DNA of 64,000 nt, from the NCBI GenBank assembly GCA_019914945.1, contig CM034105.1, forward strand, positions 1,426,001 to 1,490,000, in the 5' to 3' direction. The notes under the pieces are model-generated. The model was not told where the DNA came from and ran no database searches. It saw nothing but the letters and a program-made list of their open reading frames with translations. The translations under genes and the position numbers were made by a program. Positions 1-10,739 of this stretch are shown here, piece by piece (position 1 is the first letter of the stretch; each line of letters begins with the position of its first letter). The DNA comes from Typha latifolia. Its lineage: Eukaryota; Streptophyta; Magnoliopsida; Poales; Typhaceae.

Positions 1-57
1 TTCTCTTCGGGAGAATGATTTGATCCTAATATGTGCTAATTTATCTTCTCTTTGCAG

Positions 58-421
58 GGGCAAGTGCCGTTTCAGGATTCTTCGCATCTGCTTGTAGCTT
101 ACCCTTTGATTATGTCAAAACACAAATTCAGAAGATGCAGCCAGATGCAACTGGGAAATATCCTTACACTGGGTCTCTGGACTGTGCCCTCAAGACATTA
201 AAGAGTGGAGGGCCTTTCAAATTTTATACCGGCTTTCCCGTCTACTGCGTGAGGATTGCGCCGCATGTCATGGTAAAACTACATGCTGTCCAGCTCTCGA
301 TTGGCTTCTAAACTATAAATGTCTTCTTCCCATGTTTAATTGTTTGAATTGCATCTTTATGCAGATGACTTGGATTTTTTTGAATCAAATCCAGAAGATG
401 GAGAAGTCTGTGGGATTGTAG
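58..421 (+). CDS. DTC: Mitochondrial dicarboxylate/tricarboxylate carrier, 3' end (partial)
   Basis: C-terminal part of a mitochondrial carrier family (SLC25) protein that exchanges 2-oxoglutarate, malate and other di-/tricarboxylates across the inner membrane. Two exons are visible: 58-272, preceded by a TTTGCAG acceptor, and 365-421, ending in TAG at 419-421; donor GT is at 273. The first encodes the last carrier repeat: a hydrophobic helix (AVSGFFASACSLPFDYVKTQ) carrying the PX[DE]XX[KR] signature as PFDYVK, the matrix loop KYPYTGSLDC and the last helix YTGFPVYCVRIAPHVM. The join gives HVM-MTWIFLNQI, matching the plant DTC C-terminus as I remember it. The upstream carrier repeats lie outside the window. 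The family call is firm; exact substrate preference is inferred from plant DTC. Confidence 0.9.
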
Positions 422-1226
422 GAGTCCATGTAGTTCCGAGTGCTGTCAGTTTAATTATTTCTAATAACTCCCCGACTTGCAGAGCTTTAGGTTATGCTGT
501 ACCTTGGTTTTACGAGTCATAATAATTGATTATTTTTATATTATCTGGGAAACCACTCCCAGACGATTTCGTTTTGGGTTGACACAAATAGGAAGACAAT
601 TAACAGTTGAGTGCTCAACCTTGGATTAGCTTCTGTTGTGAATTAATTTTGAACTTATTCGTCCAAGTTTTATAATTTATCTAGATTTGGTCCTTTTTGT
701 TTTTCTTTGTGTTACAAGCTTTTACACGATAAGTGATGATGATACATCATCAAGTCCGGAGCTTCTCTTGTTGTCTTCCCTTATCTTATACTTTGTAGCT
801 GTTGGATATTGCAATTTTTATTGATTCTAAAATCATGCTTCAACTTTAGGCATAATTATGGGGAACAATTTGTAATTTTACTCTACAAATATATTTTAAA
901 CTTAAAGCATGTCATCGAGATTCATCTGTGTGGAGATAAATTCGTAATATTAAATATCTAAAATTAATCATTTCCGTGTCTAACTCCATAACTACCTATA
1001 ACTGATTTATATTAACGGATCTCATCTTACCGTTAAAATGACATCATTTTAGATTTGACTTCTTTAGACAAGAGATTTTAGAGGAATATTCGTTCCAAGA
1101 TTCTTGTAAATATACTTTTTAAAATTAAGTTTTTGTACACCTATCACATTGTGCACGTGACCCCAGCGCTCCCTTTGACCTAACGTGCACCATGAGAGAT
1201 GAGCCGTCAACTTAGCCTCTCTCTCT
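422..1226. other. Intergenic region between DTC and CIPK
   Basis: AT-rich spacer holding the DTC 3' UTR and the CIPK promoter. No long open frame or RNA gene was recognised. The short frame at 340-522 is an out-of-frame reading of the DTC last exon and its UTR. Confidence 0.6.
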
Positions 1227-1233
1227 TATTTAA
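1227..1233 (+). promoter_or_regulatory. Probable TATA box of the CIPK gene
   Basis: TATTTAA lies 60 bases before the CIPK start codon, followed by a pyrimidine-rich leader. The spacing implies a short 5' UTR of about 30 bases. Position and consensus only. Confidence 0.5.
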
Positions 1234-1292
1234 GTCCACTCGTCTTTGCTTCTTCTTCGCCCCCCTCTTGAACTTTCTCGCTCTCTCCTCCA

Positions 1293-2696
1293 ATGGCGGA
1301 GAAGAAAGGCCTCCTTCTCGGGCGTTACGAGGTGGGCAGACTCCTCGGCCATGGCAACTTCGCGAAGGTCTACCACGCTAAGAACCCCACTACCAAAGAG
1401 GAGTACGCCATCAAAGTCCTGGACAAGGAGAAGATTTTCAAGTCCGGCTTAGTCGGCCACGTCAAGCGCGAGATCGCGATCCTCCGCCGCGTCCGCCACC
1501 CGAACATCGTCAAGCTCTTCGAGGTCATGGCCACCAAGTCGAAGATCTACTTCGTCATGGAGTTCGCCCGCGGCGGCGAGCTCTTCAACAAGGTCGCGAA
1601 GGGAAGGCTCCAAGAGGACGTCGCGAGGAAGTACTTCCAGCAACTGATCTCCGCCGTCGCGTTCTGCCACGCGAGGGGCGTCTTCCACCGCGACATCAAG
1701 CCGGAAAATTTATTGCTTGACGAGAATGGCGATCTCAAAGTTTCTGATTTTGGACTCAGCACCGTCGCCGATCAGATTCGGCATGATGGTCGTTCTCATA
1801 CCTTTTGTGGAACTCCGGCTTATCTTGCTCCGGAAGTACTCGCACAGAAGGGATACGACGCCGCAAAGGCGGACATTTGGTCGTGTGGAATCGTGCTATT
1901 TTTGCTTATGGCTGGGTACCTCCCTTTCCAGGATCGTAGTCTCATGATCTTGTATAGAAAAATCTTCAAAGGCGACTTCCGATGCCCCAAGTGGTTCTCG
2001 TCTGGGCTTATCAGTCTTCTCCGCCGGATGCTCGTCACAATTCCTGAGAGAAGAATCACCATTCCGGAGATCATGGGTAAGAGATGGTTCAAGAAGGATT
2101 TTCGCCAAATCAAGTTCTACCCTGAGGACGACGAATTCCATAGCTCTGATGACATTGACTCACCAAAGGCGGTCGACGACGAATCTCATTCGTCCTCCTC
2201 CTCTGAGCCTAGCACTCCATCCACCATCAAAACCTCTGCTTCTTCCCCTTCTTTACTAGGGAGCCAGAAGTACGGATTGGGAATGCGGAGGCCGCCGAGC
2301 TTGAATGCGTTTGATATCATTTCTTTCTCTCCCGGATTTGACCTCTCGGGGCTGTTCGAGGAGAAAGAGGAGGAGACACGCTTCATGACAGCGGCGTCAG
2401 TGTCTCAGATTGTATCCAAGCTAGAGGAGATTGCCAGCTTGGTGAGCTTCACAGTGCGGACTAAAGATTGCAGGGTGAGTCTCGAGGGAACTCAGGAGGG
2501 GGAGAAGGGGCCACTGAGAGTTGCAGCGGAGATCTTCGAGATCACGCCGTCGCTTGTTGTAGTTGAATTGAAGAAGAATGCAGGGGATAAGATGGAGTAT
2601 GAGGATTTCTGCAGGAAGGTGCTCAAACCGGGATTGCAGGACCTCATCTACAACCCATCGGCTTCTGAGGAAAATATATCCTCTGACTCAAAGTAG
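1293..2696 (+). CDS. CIPK: CBL-interacting Ser/Thr protein kinase (CIPK/SnRK3), intronless
   Basis: 467-residue calcium-signalling kinase activated by calcineurin B-like proteins. The kinase domain spans about residues 11-267: Gly-rich loop LLGHGNFAKVY (18-28), catalytic Lys41 in AIK, HRD at 132-134 (HRDIKPEN), DFG at 152-154 and APE at 179-181, so it should be active. The CBL-binding NAF/FISL motif is at about 338-354 (NAFDIISFSPGFDLSGL). A C-terminal PP2C-interaction region around 385-440 has RTKDCRVSLEG and the conserved SLVVVELKK. A Ser-rich linker (about 283-325) separates the halves. The gene is a single exon, as in the intron-poor CIPK clade; the sequence reads closest to Arabidopsis CIPK12, but the number cannot be fixed from one window. 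The start follows the TATA-like element and begins MAEKKG, typical of the group. Confidence 0.95.
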   Translation: MAEKKGLLLGRYEVGRLLGHGNFAKVYHAKNPTTKEEYAIKVLDKEKIFKSGLVGHVKREIAILRRVRHPNIVKLFEVMATKSKIYFVMEFARGGELFNKVAKGRLQEDVARKYFQQLISAVAFCHARGVFHRDIKPENLLLDENGDLKVSDFGLSTVADQIRHDGRSHTFCGTPAYLAPEVLAQKGYDAAKADIWSCGIVLFLLMAGYLPFQDRSLMILYRKIFKGDFRCPKWFSSGLISLLRRMLVTIPERRITIPEIMGKRWFKKDFRQIKFYPEDDEFHSSDDIDSPKAVDDESHSSSSSEPSTPSTIKTSASSPSLLGSQKYGLGMRRPPSLNAFDIISFSPGFDLSGLFEEKEEETRFMTAASVSQIVSKLEEIASLVSFTVRTKDCRVSLEGTQEGEKGPLRVAAEIFEITPSLVVVELKKNAGDKMEYEDFCRKVLKPGLQDLIYNPSASEENISSDSK

Positions 2697-4626
2697 AAGA
2701 GTAGAGACAGTAACATTTTATTATTCTTTTTTCATCCATGCATATTCTTTCAGTTCATAAAATTCTTCAATCTTAATTTCTATTTGTTTTTGTTTGATAA
2801 CAGTATCATTAGTACTGTAAAAGGAAAATTTCATACTTAGATCTGTACATTCATTGTTAGGTTAGGCTTTCTGCAATTCCAATAATAACATCTCATGCTT
2901 TTGTGGGAGAAGTTAAATCCATTGAGAGCAAAAAAATTTCTGAATTCTGATTGCTTGAAGTGGTTGTATTTGATCTCCTTATAGACGGCGCGTATCCGAT
3001 GAGGGTCCTTGCATGTTTGGATTTCAATTCTCAAGGGATTAATTGGTTCTTTGAGCCTAGAATCATTTATCTTTTTGTTCAGGAGGATCTTGACAAACTT
3101 CCCATTTGGAGATCAATGTCTGCTCAAACAATGTATAGCATCAGCCTGAGTTTTTTTGGTGCAGTACTTCAAGGAAAGAACGCAACACCCATTTCCATTT
3201 TACTATTATCTCATAAACATTCGGCTAACTAATCAGGGTTAGATAATTAAATCTTGAGAATGTTATCCAAATTCTTCACGACAAAAAATGATGCAGTGTA
3301 GATCTTAGTCCTTTTCAGAAGCTTAATTATTTAGTCATGGAAGCATATCAGATCAATCTTATACATAGCATCAGACTATAAATTTAGGAGAGAAGTATTC
3401 ACCTATATCATATGTTCGGTGGACTGCAGAATATCTGCGATGAGAGTTGGCTTCTTAGTCAAGGTGTCAGAGGAGAGGATAAGAGTAATACGGAACATAT
3501 TTTGCAAGTGATTGTGGCTAACTTTTATTTCTACGTTGAATAGATAAGATGATTTTCTTATTTACTTATACACTTACAACAATCAGAATCAGCGAAAAGC
3601 AGGACTTACTGCTAGCATTTACTTTCGGTTCATGAGTTCTTCCTCCATATATAAGGAGGTCTTTTGGTATAATTACATCAGATTCTGATGTGAATGATTA
3701 ATTCGACTCAAGCATGTTTAATTTGTAATCTCAGTGGTACTTCAAGTCTTCTAAACATTAAAACATATATATATATGTTGGATTGAATCTGAACGGCATT
3801 AGTAGGCTATCCAGATGTAGATTGTAGAATTGTGTGTTCAACTATTCTGCTATCATTTATTACCTCTGTCCTATCTGATAAATCCGCTTATTGAACTATA
3901 TTACTTGATATCTCATTGTTAGCAATAATCAGAAAGAAAAATGGTTGCCGCATTATAGACTTTGTACTAATGTAAAGACTAATTATCTTATGCGAATGAG
4001 AATTGTCAGTAAAGAAAATCTTGGAATTTATATTTCTTTGAATCACTGTCAGTTTTTCTCTTGAAATTTATATATGTTTGAACAGCTGGTTGTGACTTAC
4101 CTAATGGATTTAAGTTATTTGGTCCTTAAAACTTCTGCTATCAGGTATGTCAAGCTTTCCCTCTATGATCTTTTGTTAAAACTGTAGGAACTACTCCCTC
4201 AAACTCCATCAAAATTCTTACCATGCTCGGAAAAACGAGAAGGATGTTTCGTCTCGCAACTTCTGTATTTAATGGGCTTACACTGGATATATGTAACATT
4301 TTTCAATATGTGCGCAGTTGCTCCTCTTCAGATGTTTCTTTCACAGGAGGTATAGATTGTCAGTTTCCAGTTCCATTCACTCACGGTAGTCATGGAATAT
4401 TGGCTAAGTGTCAGGAATAAATGAGCTCCCTCTACTTTTTATACTTGCAGTATTTTCACCAGACATTCTTTTAATTATTAATGAACAGTATTATTACTTG
4501 GGCTGTTTCCAGAATATAGCTATAGTTATGAGCAATTTTTGTGGTTTTATCTCATATAGCCAAAAGAAACAAAATTCAGGAATTGCTCTGCCTCTACTCT
4601 TCTTTTCAAGCTTATAGTTCCCTTCT

Positions 4627-4659
<33 letters not shown>

Positions 4660-4854
4660 TTCTATGGTTAGAGAAGGTAGGTCGGATCTGTTTGGATCGG
4701 ATTTAAACCTTGGCTTTGTTATAGGTGGATTGGATCCGCATCGAGGGTTATTTGAGTGAAGTAGTCGAATAAAAGTCTGAATAACTCCGGTTCTATTCCG
4801 AACCCTTTATCCGTAAACAGTCGCGGGTCTCGGAAATCGAAGTGGTCGTCCACG
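2697..4854. other. Intergenic region downstream of CIPK
   Basis: AT-rich, about 2.1 kb. It contains the CIPK 3' UTR, scattered short chance frames and an AT microsatellite near 4630. I see no gene, tRNA or clear transposon. Confidence 0.55.
4629..4655. repeat. AT dinucleotide microsatellite
   Basis: Uninterrupted AT/TA run of about 13 units, about 200 bases before the small membrane-protein gene. Confidence 0.95.
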
Positions 4855-5161
4855 ATGGAGAGCGAAGTCGGCACCAAGCTCGTCCGCATCCTCTACTTCG
4901 TCGGCGCCGGAGGTATTCTTCTTTCCCTCTCTTCCTTACCCTCTCAATTCTTCTCTTTTCTTATCCCCCCCTCTATCTCTCTCTCTCGCTTCCCAAATCT
5001 ATCGAACTCTATCTCCTTGTCGCCTTCTCGCAGTGATCTGCACCAAAGGGATCAACTTCTGGAGAGACTACGAAAGGAAGCAGGCCATCGCCGCCGCGAG
5101 CACGGCCGAGTCGCCGCAGACGCCGGCGGAATTGGTCAACGGAGCCGCCGCGAAATCTTGA
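4855..5161 (+). CDS. Small membrane-associated protein of 61 residues, two exons
   Basis: Exon 1 is 4855-4912 and exon 2 is 5034-5161 (TGA at 5159-5161), with a GT-AG intron of 121 bases that is CT-rich before the acceptor. The junction splits a Val codon and gives a continuous 61-residue protein. The N-terminal half has a hydrophobic segment (about 9-24, VRILYFVGAGVICTKG) followed by a charged stretch INFWRDYERKQ; the tail is Ala/Thr/Pro-rich. This looks like one of the conserved plant single-pass microproteins of about 60 residues, perhaps in mitochondria or another organelle membrane, but I cannot assign a function. Support comes from the clean splice sites and phase, and from GC-rich, gene-like composition compared with its flanks. 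Without splicing the frame would run into an unrelated Ser/Leu-rich intron translation. Confidence 0.75.
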
Positions 5162-5927
5162 ATCCGCTACAGATTAGGTCAGGAACTGTTCGGATGTGAA
5201 CTTTGGCTAGTTTGGTTTGCTAGAACTGAGACTTTGTACTCTTGTTTACGTTGCAAACAATATTAATAAAGATATATGATGCAAGCTATTCTTCAGTTAT
5301 ATCTTAAATAATTTATCCATATGCTTATTTATGTGAAAATAGAAATTCCAAAGGCTAGACTTATAAGATTCATGCGTACTTGAGCAATTCATGATTAATT
5401 TTTTTGAACATTTCTTTGTGAATACACCTCTTTGCAAAAGACAAATTGAGGGCATGCAATCTCCCAAAGGGGCTAATTTTGCTGATTGCAATTGCTTGAT
5501 CCGAGCACTGAGTTCCTGTCAGATCTTCATTGGTGTGAAAAATGAAAATCTATAACAACTTGTACAATTTTGAACATATATATAATTGCTTGCATATATT
5601 GATAGCATAGTCACAAAAAATGAAGTATATAGGAGTAAAAAGCTGTACTTCTGAACTATATAGAATCGAGTGCTCCTTATTTCTCATATCACATTACATT
5701 TCTTAGTACAGTTACAGAATAAATGTCTGGATTTCACTTTTCACCACACATAATCATTAATAACTCATGGGGTTGAAAAGGAATAGGCAGATATTGTAGG
5801 AGTGCGTTATGTGTGAGAGAGGTTGTTAGGGTGAAGTCAACATGGGAAGTAGGGAGACGATGATTATACCAAGTTGCTGCATTAACTCTAGAGGGAATTA
5901 CAAAGCGGAACCACTTATAATTTTCTG
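5162..5927. other. Intergenic region between convergent genes
   Basis: AT-rich spacer of about 0.77 kb holding the 3' ends of the microprotein gene (+) and the receptor-like kinase (-). No further gene seen. Confidence 0.6.
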
Positions 5928-8900
5928 CTAGCTTGCTTCCACAGAGAGGATCTCGAGTTCTGCCCACCAAAGAGGAGAAAGCCTTGGGTTTGCTGCATCA
6001 GGTGAGATTGCTAACACTTGCCTCAATTTAGTAGTAATCTCCTTCATCGTTGGCCTGTGCTTCGGATCTGAATGAATGCACTCCTGAATCACCTCACATA
6101 TGATTTCTAGCTCGGTACTCTTGTAGTTCTTTAATGTTGGATCAACTAGATTTCTGATATTACGCTTGTCATTTAGATACTCTGTAGCCTAATATATCAA
6201 TAAGAATACATATTATCAGAACTGATGGACTTGGCAAGCATATATTTGAGGAATTATTGAACGAGTATGCAAAAATAGAATATTAAGGCAGAGATCATGT
6301 AGATCAGTGGGAGAGATAATATGAAGGCAGGTCTTACCCAATTTAGGAGGGAGCCTTGTTCTTCAGAATAAGGAAGCTTTCCAGATATAATTTCCAACAT
6401 AAGTATGCCGAAATTATAAATATTGCTCAAAGAATCAACAGAAGGCGTCTCAGAAGGATCAAAGTCATCATCTCCAGACAGATTTTGTTTAGTTACAGCT
6501 TCTTTCCAAATGCTTATGTCAGCAATCTGCACAAGCCCATATTGATATAAACCAAAAGCTGAACTCGTCAATAAATTTAAGTGAAAATGTTGCTGTACCT
6601 TGGCAGCATAATCATCTGCCATTAAGATAACATTTGAACAAAGATCTGTGAGTTCCACAGGTGGATTAAGTTCATGCTGCATGTATTGAAGACAGTATGC
6701 TGTGCCCATAATAATCCTCATTCTTGCAACCCAATCAAGATGTTCAGACCCTTTCACTGCAAAAGCAAGTATCTCCATCAGTATTGTTTTTCACTTGTTT
6801 ACCTCCCAGAACTAAGAAAAAGTTTTTCAGTTTAAGAATCTTCCTACCATGAAGATGCTCAAAAAGAGTCCCATTGGGAGCATATTCAAAAACCATCATC
6901 CTCATAAACGGCTCATCTTCTTCACAGTATCCAAGGAGATTTATGAAGTTTTTATGATTTACGCTTGATAATGTTTCTATCTACACTAAAGAAAGTGAGG
7001 CCATTAGTAGTTGTATCTTCAAAGTGAATGCATATCAAGTAAGTAGAATCAGACCTTTTTTCTGAAACGCATTTCTGCACGGTTAGACCAATCTTTGGCA
7101 GATGCTACAATAGTAGAGACAACGGCAATCTCGACTCCACTTGACAACGTGCCTTTGAACACAATGAATTCAGGATAACTGTTGATAATGTTGCTGAAAT
7201 CCTCGCAAGCAGCTTCGAGTTCTGATCTATTTAATTTTGGTACCCCTGAAGATATCAAAATCACGTGACAATGCTGCATCATCCAAAATAACAATGGAAG
7301 ATCTATATGAAACTAGACAATCCCATTAAACTAATTTAGACTAGACAACGAATCTAATAGGATTCTATATTTTGTACTAATAAGCCTGCTTCATAAGATC
7401 CGATCCACAGATAGTTGCTGGAAAATTAGTGCCTCTCAACAGAACTAAATAGAAGCAATATCTAACGAAAAGTAAATGTACATCTTCAAAATTATTCTCC
7501 TGACATAAATTATTCATTTGAAGTTGTCCTTGAATATTAATGGAAAGATTGTCTACCATGAAGGGAATTTAGAGACAATTCTTGATCTTTATATGCCAAA
7601 CTGGACGGCGCAAGATAAGAGTTTTAATTTGGATTGAAGCAATTAAAAGTGAACTTGAGTTGGGCACTCTCTTCAATCTTCATCCAAAAGATGATCATAG
7701 CTCTGTTAATATCATTCTAGGAGAAAAATCAGTAAGGAAAACATTTACCTGTGATAAGTGCCTTTTGCAACTGACAACTTAATCCGGTCTTCCAAGGGCC
7801 TATCGTTGCCTGCCCACGGCCATGGCAAATTAATAGTGTGCCTGCAGCGAGGCTAAGAAGCAATACGGCTGCTGGAATTACAAGCCACTTTCCCAATTTT
7901 TCGATTAATGTAGGTTGGTGATTCTGTGGCTTTGAAGATAATGGATGAAAGTTGGGAATACTAGTAGAACCAGGAATTAGATTTGTCGGCATTGACGTTG
8001 TTGACAATTGATGTTTTGAATTCGGAACTGCTGGAAATGATCCACTCCCGGTAGAAGGAACCTCAACAGCTTCTACAGGAATCAGATGAATGCCACTACT
8101 TCCTGAAAGAGCAGGTAGATTGTTGGCTTCCTGAAGAAGCTTACGATGGACAAAACTCCAAGTTTCCTGTGGATTGCCCACTGTATATGGCTGGATGAAA
8201 CCTGCAACACAGAGAGAATACACGTTACAGTATAATATGCTCTGTGGAAGTAATGCAGATTACAGTGACCTGCTATAATCCATACTCACTAGGTAAATTA
8301 GCACCATATTTTCCTTTGTTGCCACCTGAAGAAGATCCCATTTTGGATTTGAACCTATATGACAAAAGTACCTTTGTATCCGAAGAACTAAAGGAGTTTG
8401 AGAGATAAAAAAAGAGAAGCTATTTAAATCTCATAGAAGGTTGAAATATCAAGTGTATTCATAGAACTATCAGCCGGTGAAATTCCATATCAGATATATA
8501 AGCATTACAACAAATAGAATAACAAACAAACGAGAACTCTCGAATGCAGTAACAATGCAGGTGTTCAACAAAGTAATCATTTGTATTTTCTACTTCTAGA
8601 TTAGGAAAACAAAGTATTACAAATCATATGTAGTAAGAAGTTAGATCCTATTTTTTGTGGGAAGAATCATTGTTTTAAGGCATTCAGTGATTAAATGCAG
8701 TAACCAGCATGTATAATGGAAGAACTGAATAGTCTCTTACCAGCAATCAACTTTTCTATTTACACAGCGAACTCTAGTAGCTTCATCATGATAGAAGCTT
8801 CGGTTGCATTCTTGCATCTTAACGGAAGATGTAGCACCACGAAATTTGTTGTCACAAAGCAGACTAATAAAATAAGAGAAAAGGAAAATTAAAGTCTATT

Positions 8901-10105
8901 TGAAGAAATCAAATTGAAGATTAATTTGTTTGACATACAGGTACTTGAGTGAGTGCATTTCCCCTAATTCTACTGGAATTGTCCCATCCAAATTATTGCT
9001 GCTCAAATCCAAGAGTTCAAGCATGGTTAGCCCTCCAATCTCCTTAGGGATTGCTCCGTAGAAATTGTTCTTGTAAAGCACACTGCAGGCAAATGAAGCA
9101 TTAATACATAAAAAAAAAATACAATTTGACAATGTTCACTTATCCAAAGGGGTGCTGCAAGAGTGCAGAAAGATACTACATATTTAACAGCAGTAATATA
9201 GAGAAAGAGAGATATATGGAGTTGCGCAAATTATCATGAGATCAAAATACTGAGCTATATTATGAAACTTTTGGAGTAGTCGATGCAAGTATCTAAAAAT
9301 CAATTTGATTTGCGTCAATTAAATCTTCCATAGAAGCTATTTGTATACTAAGATGATAATTAGAGAAGTGAGGGCTATACTTGAATAAGGAACTTGCCAA
9401 CTGGATAACTCATGATAAGGTTTGTAGAGATTTCATATGCTGCATCACTTCTGGGTTTTAAATTAAATTCCATATGAAAAGTTATACTTACAGAGATCTC
9501 AAGTGGCTAAGCTTTCCAATCCCATTCGCAAGCTTACCACCCAAACCCAACCCTGTTAAGTTCCTACAGGTGCAAGCAGATCAAAACATAGAATATAGGA
9601 AGGAAAACTAAACGAACAACAATTTACCCTTACTCTATTTGGAACTTCTACATCTTAGAATAGAAATCTTCAATAGAAATTTGAGGATCAAAATTTGTCT
9701 ACAAAGGAATCAAGCACTTTGTTGAAAAATTCTAAATGCTATCACCCAAGAAATCCAGGGGAAAAAAGAGAGAAGGAAAATGGACTTACAACATCTCTAC
9801 TTTACCATCAATGCAGTGAACACCAGACCAACCGCAGGGATCGCTGTCCCTGGAATCCCAATTCGCGAAAGCTCCATAAGGATCGATCTCCACTTTCGCA
9901 CGAAACTCCAACAGAGCCAATCCTAAATTCCAAGAATCCATTTTCTCTAATTACCAATAACAACTACAACAATACCTCAAAAGATTGAAAGCAAAAAAGA
10001 ATTTTTTTGCAATTTACCCTCGAGATTAAGCGAGAAGAATTCATCCGCCTGTAGTTGCACCATCAAGATAACCCACAAAACCCTGCACCACCATCTTCTT
10101 CCCAT
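5928..10105 (-). CDS. LRR receptor-like pseudokinase (MALE DISCOVERER / At3g56050 type)
   Basis: 669-residue membrane receptor built from 12 exons: 10018-10105, 9790-9922, 9492-9563, 8939-9082, 8741-8863, 8290-8354, 7749-8201, 7055-7245, 6848-6980, 6599-6756, 6338-6526, 5928-6188; every junction keeps phase. Order: signal peptide (1-23), LRR N-cap with [10 protein letters not shown], three LRRs (one 72-base exon plus a 144-base exon), a short Cys-containing juxtamembrane part, a Ser/Pro-rich stretch, one TM helix (about 314-335, [20 protein letters not shown]) and a kinase-like domain (about 362-660). Catalytic motifs are lost: the VAIK Lys is replaced (EIAVVST), no HRD (VELTDLCSN) and no DFG (IADISIW). 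The tail [14 protein letters not shown] is a hallmark of this family. Arabidopsis MDIS1/MDIS2 act in pollen-tube attraction; the role here is only inferred. The start is the Met before the hydrophobic leader; upstream in-frame Mets lie in the 5' UTR. Confidence 0.88.
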
Positions 10106-10386
10106 CTCTTTGCCGGCGACAAAGGACCAAAAACCAAACGCTCGCCAGGTTTCCCTCCTCTTCGCCCAGGTTTCGCGCGATCGCGCTTCCAAGAGCGACG
10201 AGATAACCGATCCGCTATGATCACTAAGTTTTACAATCAAATAAGAACCACGGTAGCGCCTTCTCCGTCTCTATCCCTCATCGTGTTTACATTTATCGAA
10301 GAATCAGCTAGTCGATTCGGACCAAATCGAAAGAGAGGATAGGAGATGGAGAAGAGAATTCAAGAAAGGGTAAAAGGAGCACACAC

Positions 10387-10389
<3 letters not shown>

Positions 10390-10422
<33 letters not shown>
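10390..10422. repeat. CT/GA microsatellite upstream of the receptor-like gene
   Basis: About 16 CT units on the + strand, read as GAGA on the sense strand of the minus-strand receptor gene. It lies about 285 bases before that start codon, in its promoter or 5' UTR. Confidence 0.95.
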
Positions 10423-10424
<2 letters not shown>

Positions 10425-10685
10425 TCCTATAGTTTGTTTAATTATTGGTGAATTAAGAGGCGAACAATGAATCGGGTCAGTGCGTCGGCGAGGAGACGTC
10501 GCCGGCGGCGGGAGAAGGGATTTTGGCGCGCGGCGGGAGGTTCGTATGGGTTTCGTTTGTTCGGTTTGGTTCGGTTTGGATGGATTGGAGGTGGGACCAC
10601 CGCATCCATCGGGATCGGACGCGCAAATCTTTTTTCTCTCCACGTTCCATTTCCAAACAGTTTGACCGGCCCTCGCCCACCTCGA

Positions 10686-10720
10686 GCCCAGCCCATGGCC
10701 CAAATAGTATTGGGCTGGGC
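10686..10720. promoter_or_regulatory. GGCCCA/TGGGCC-rich inverted repeat, candidate promoter element
   Basis: GCCCAGCCCA at 10686-10695 is perfectly inverted as TGGGCTGGGC at 10711-10720, around a spacer that itself contains GGCCCAA. TGGGCY (site II) elements are known plant promoter motifs. It lies in the GC-rich block about 600 bases upstream of the receptor-like gene. Function is inferred. Confidence 0.35.
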
Positions 10721-10739
10721 CAACGGAATTGGTCAAGCT

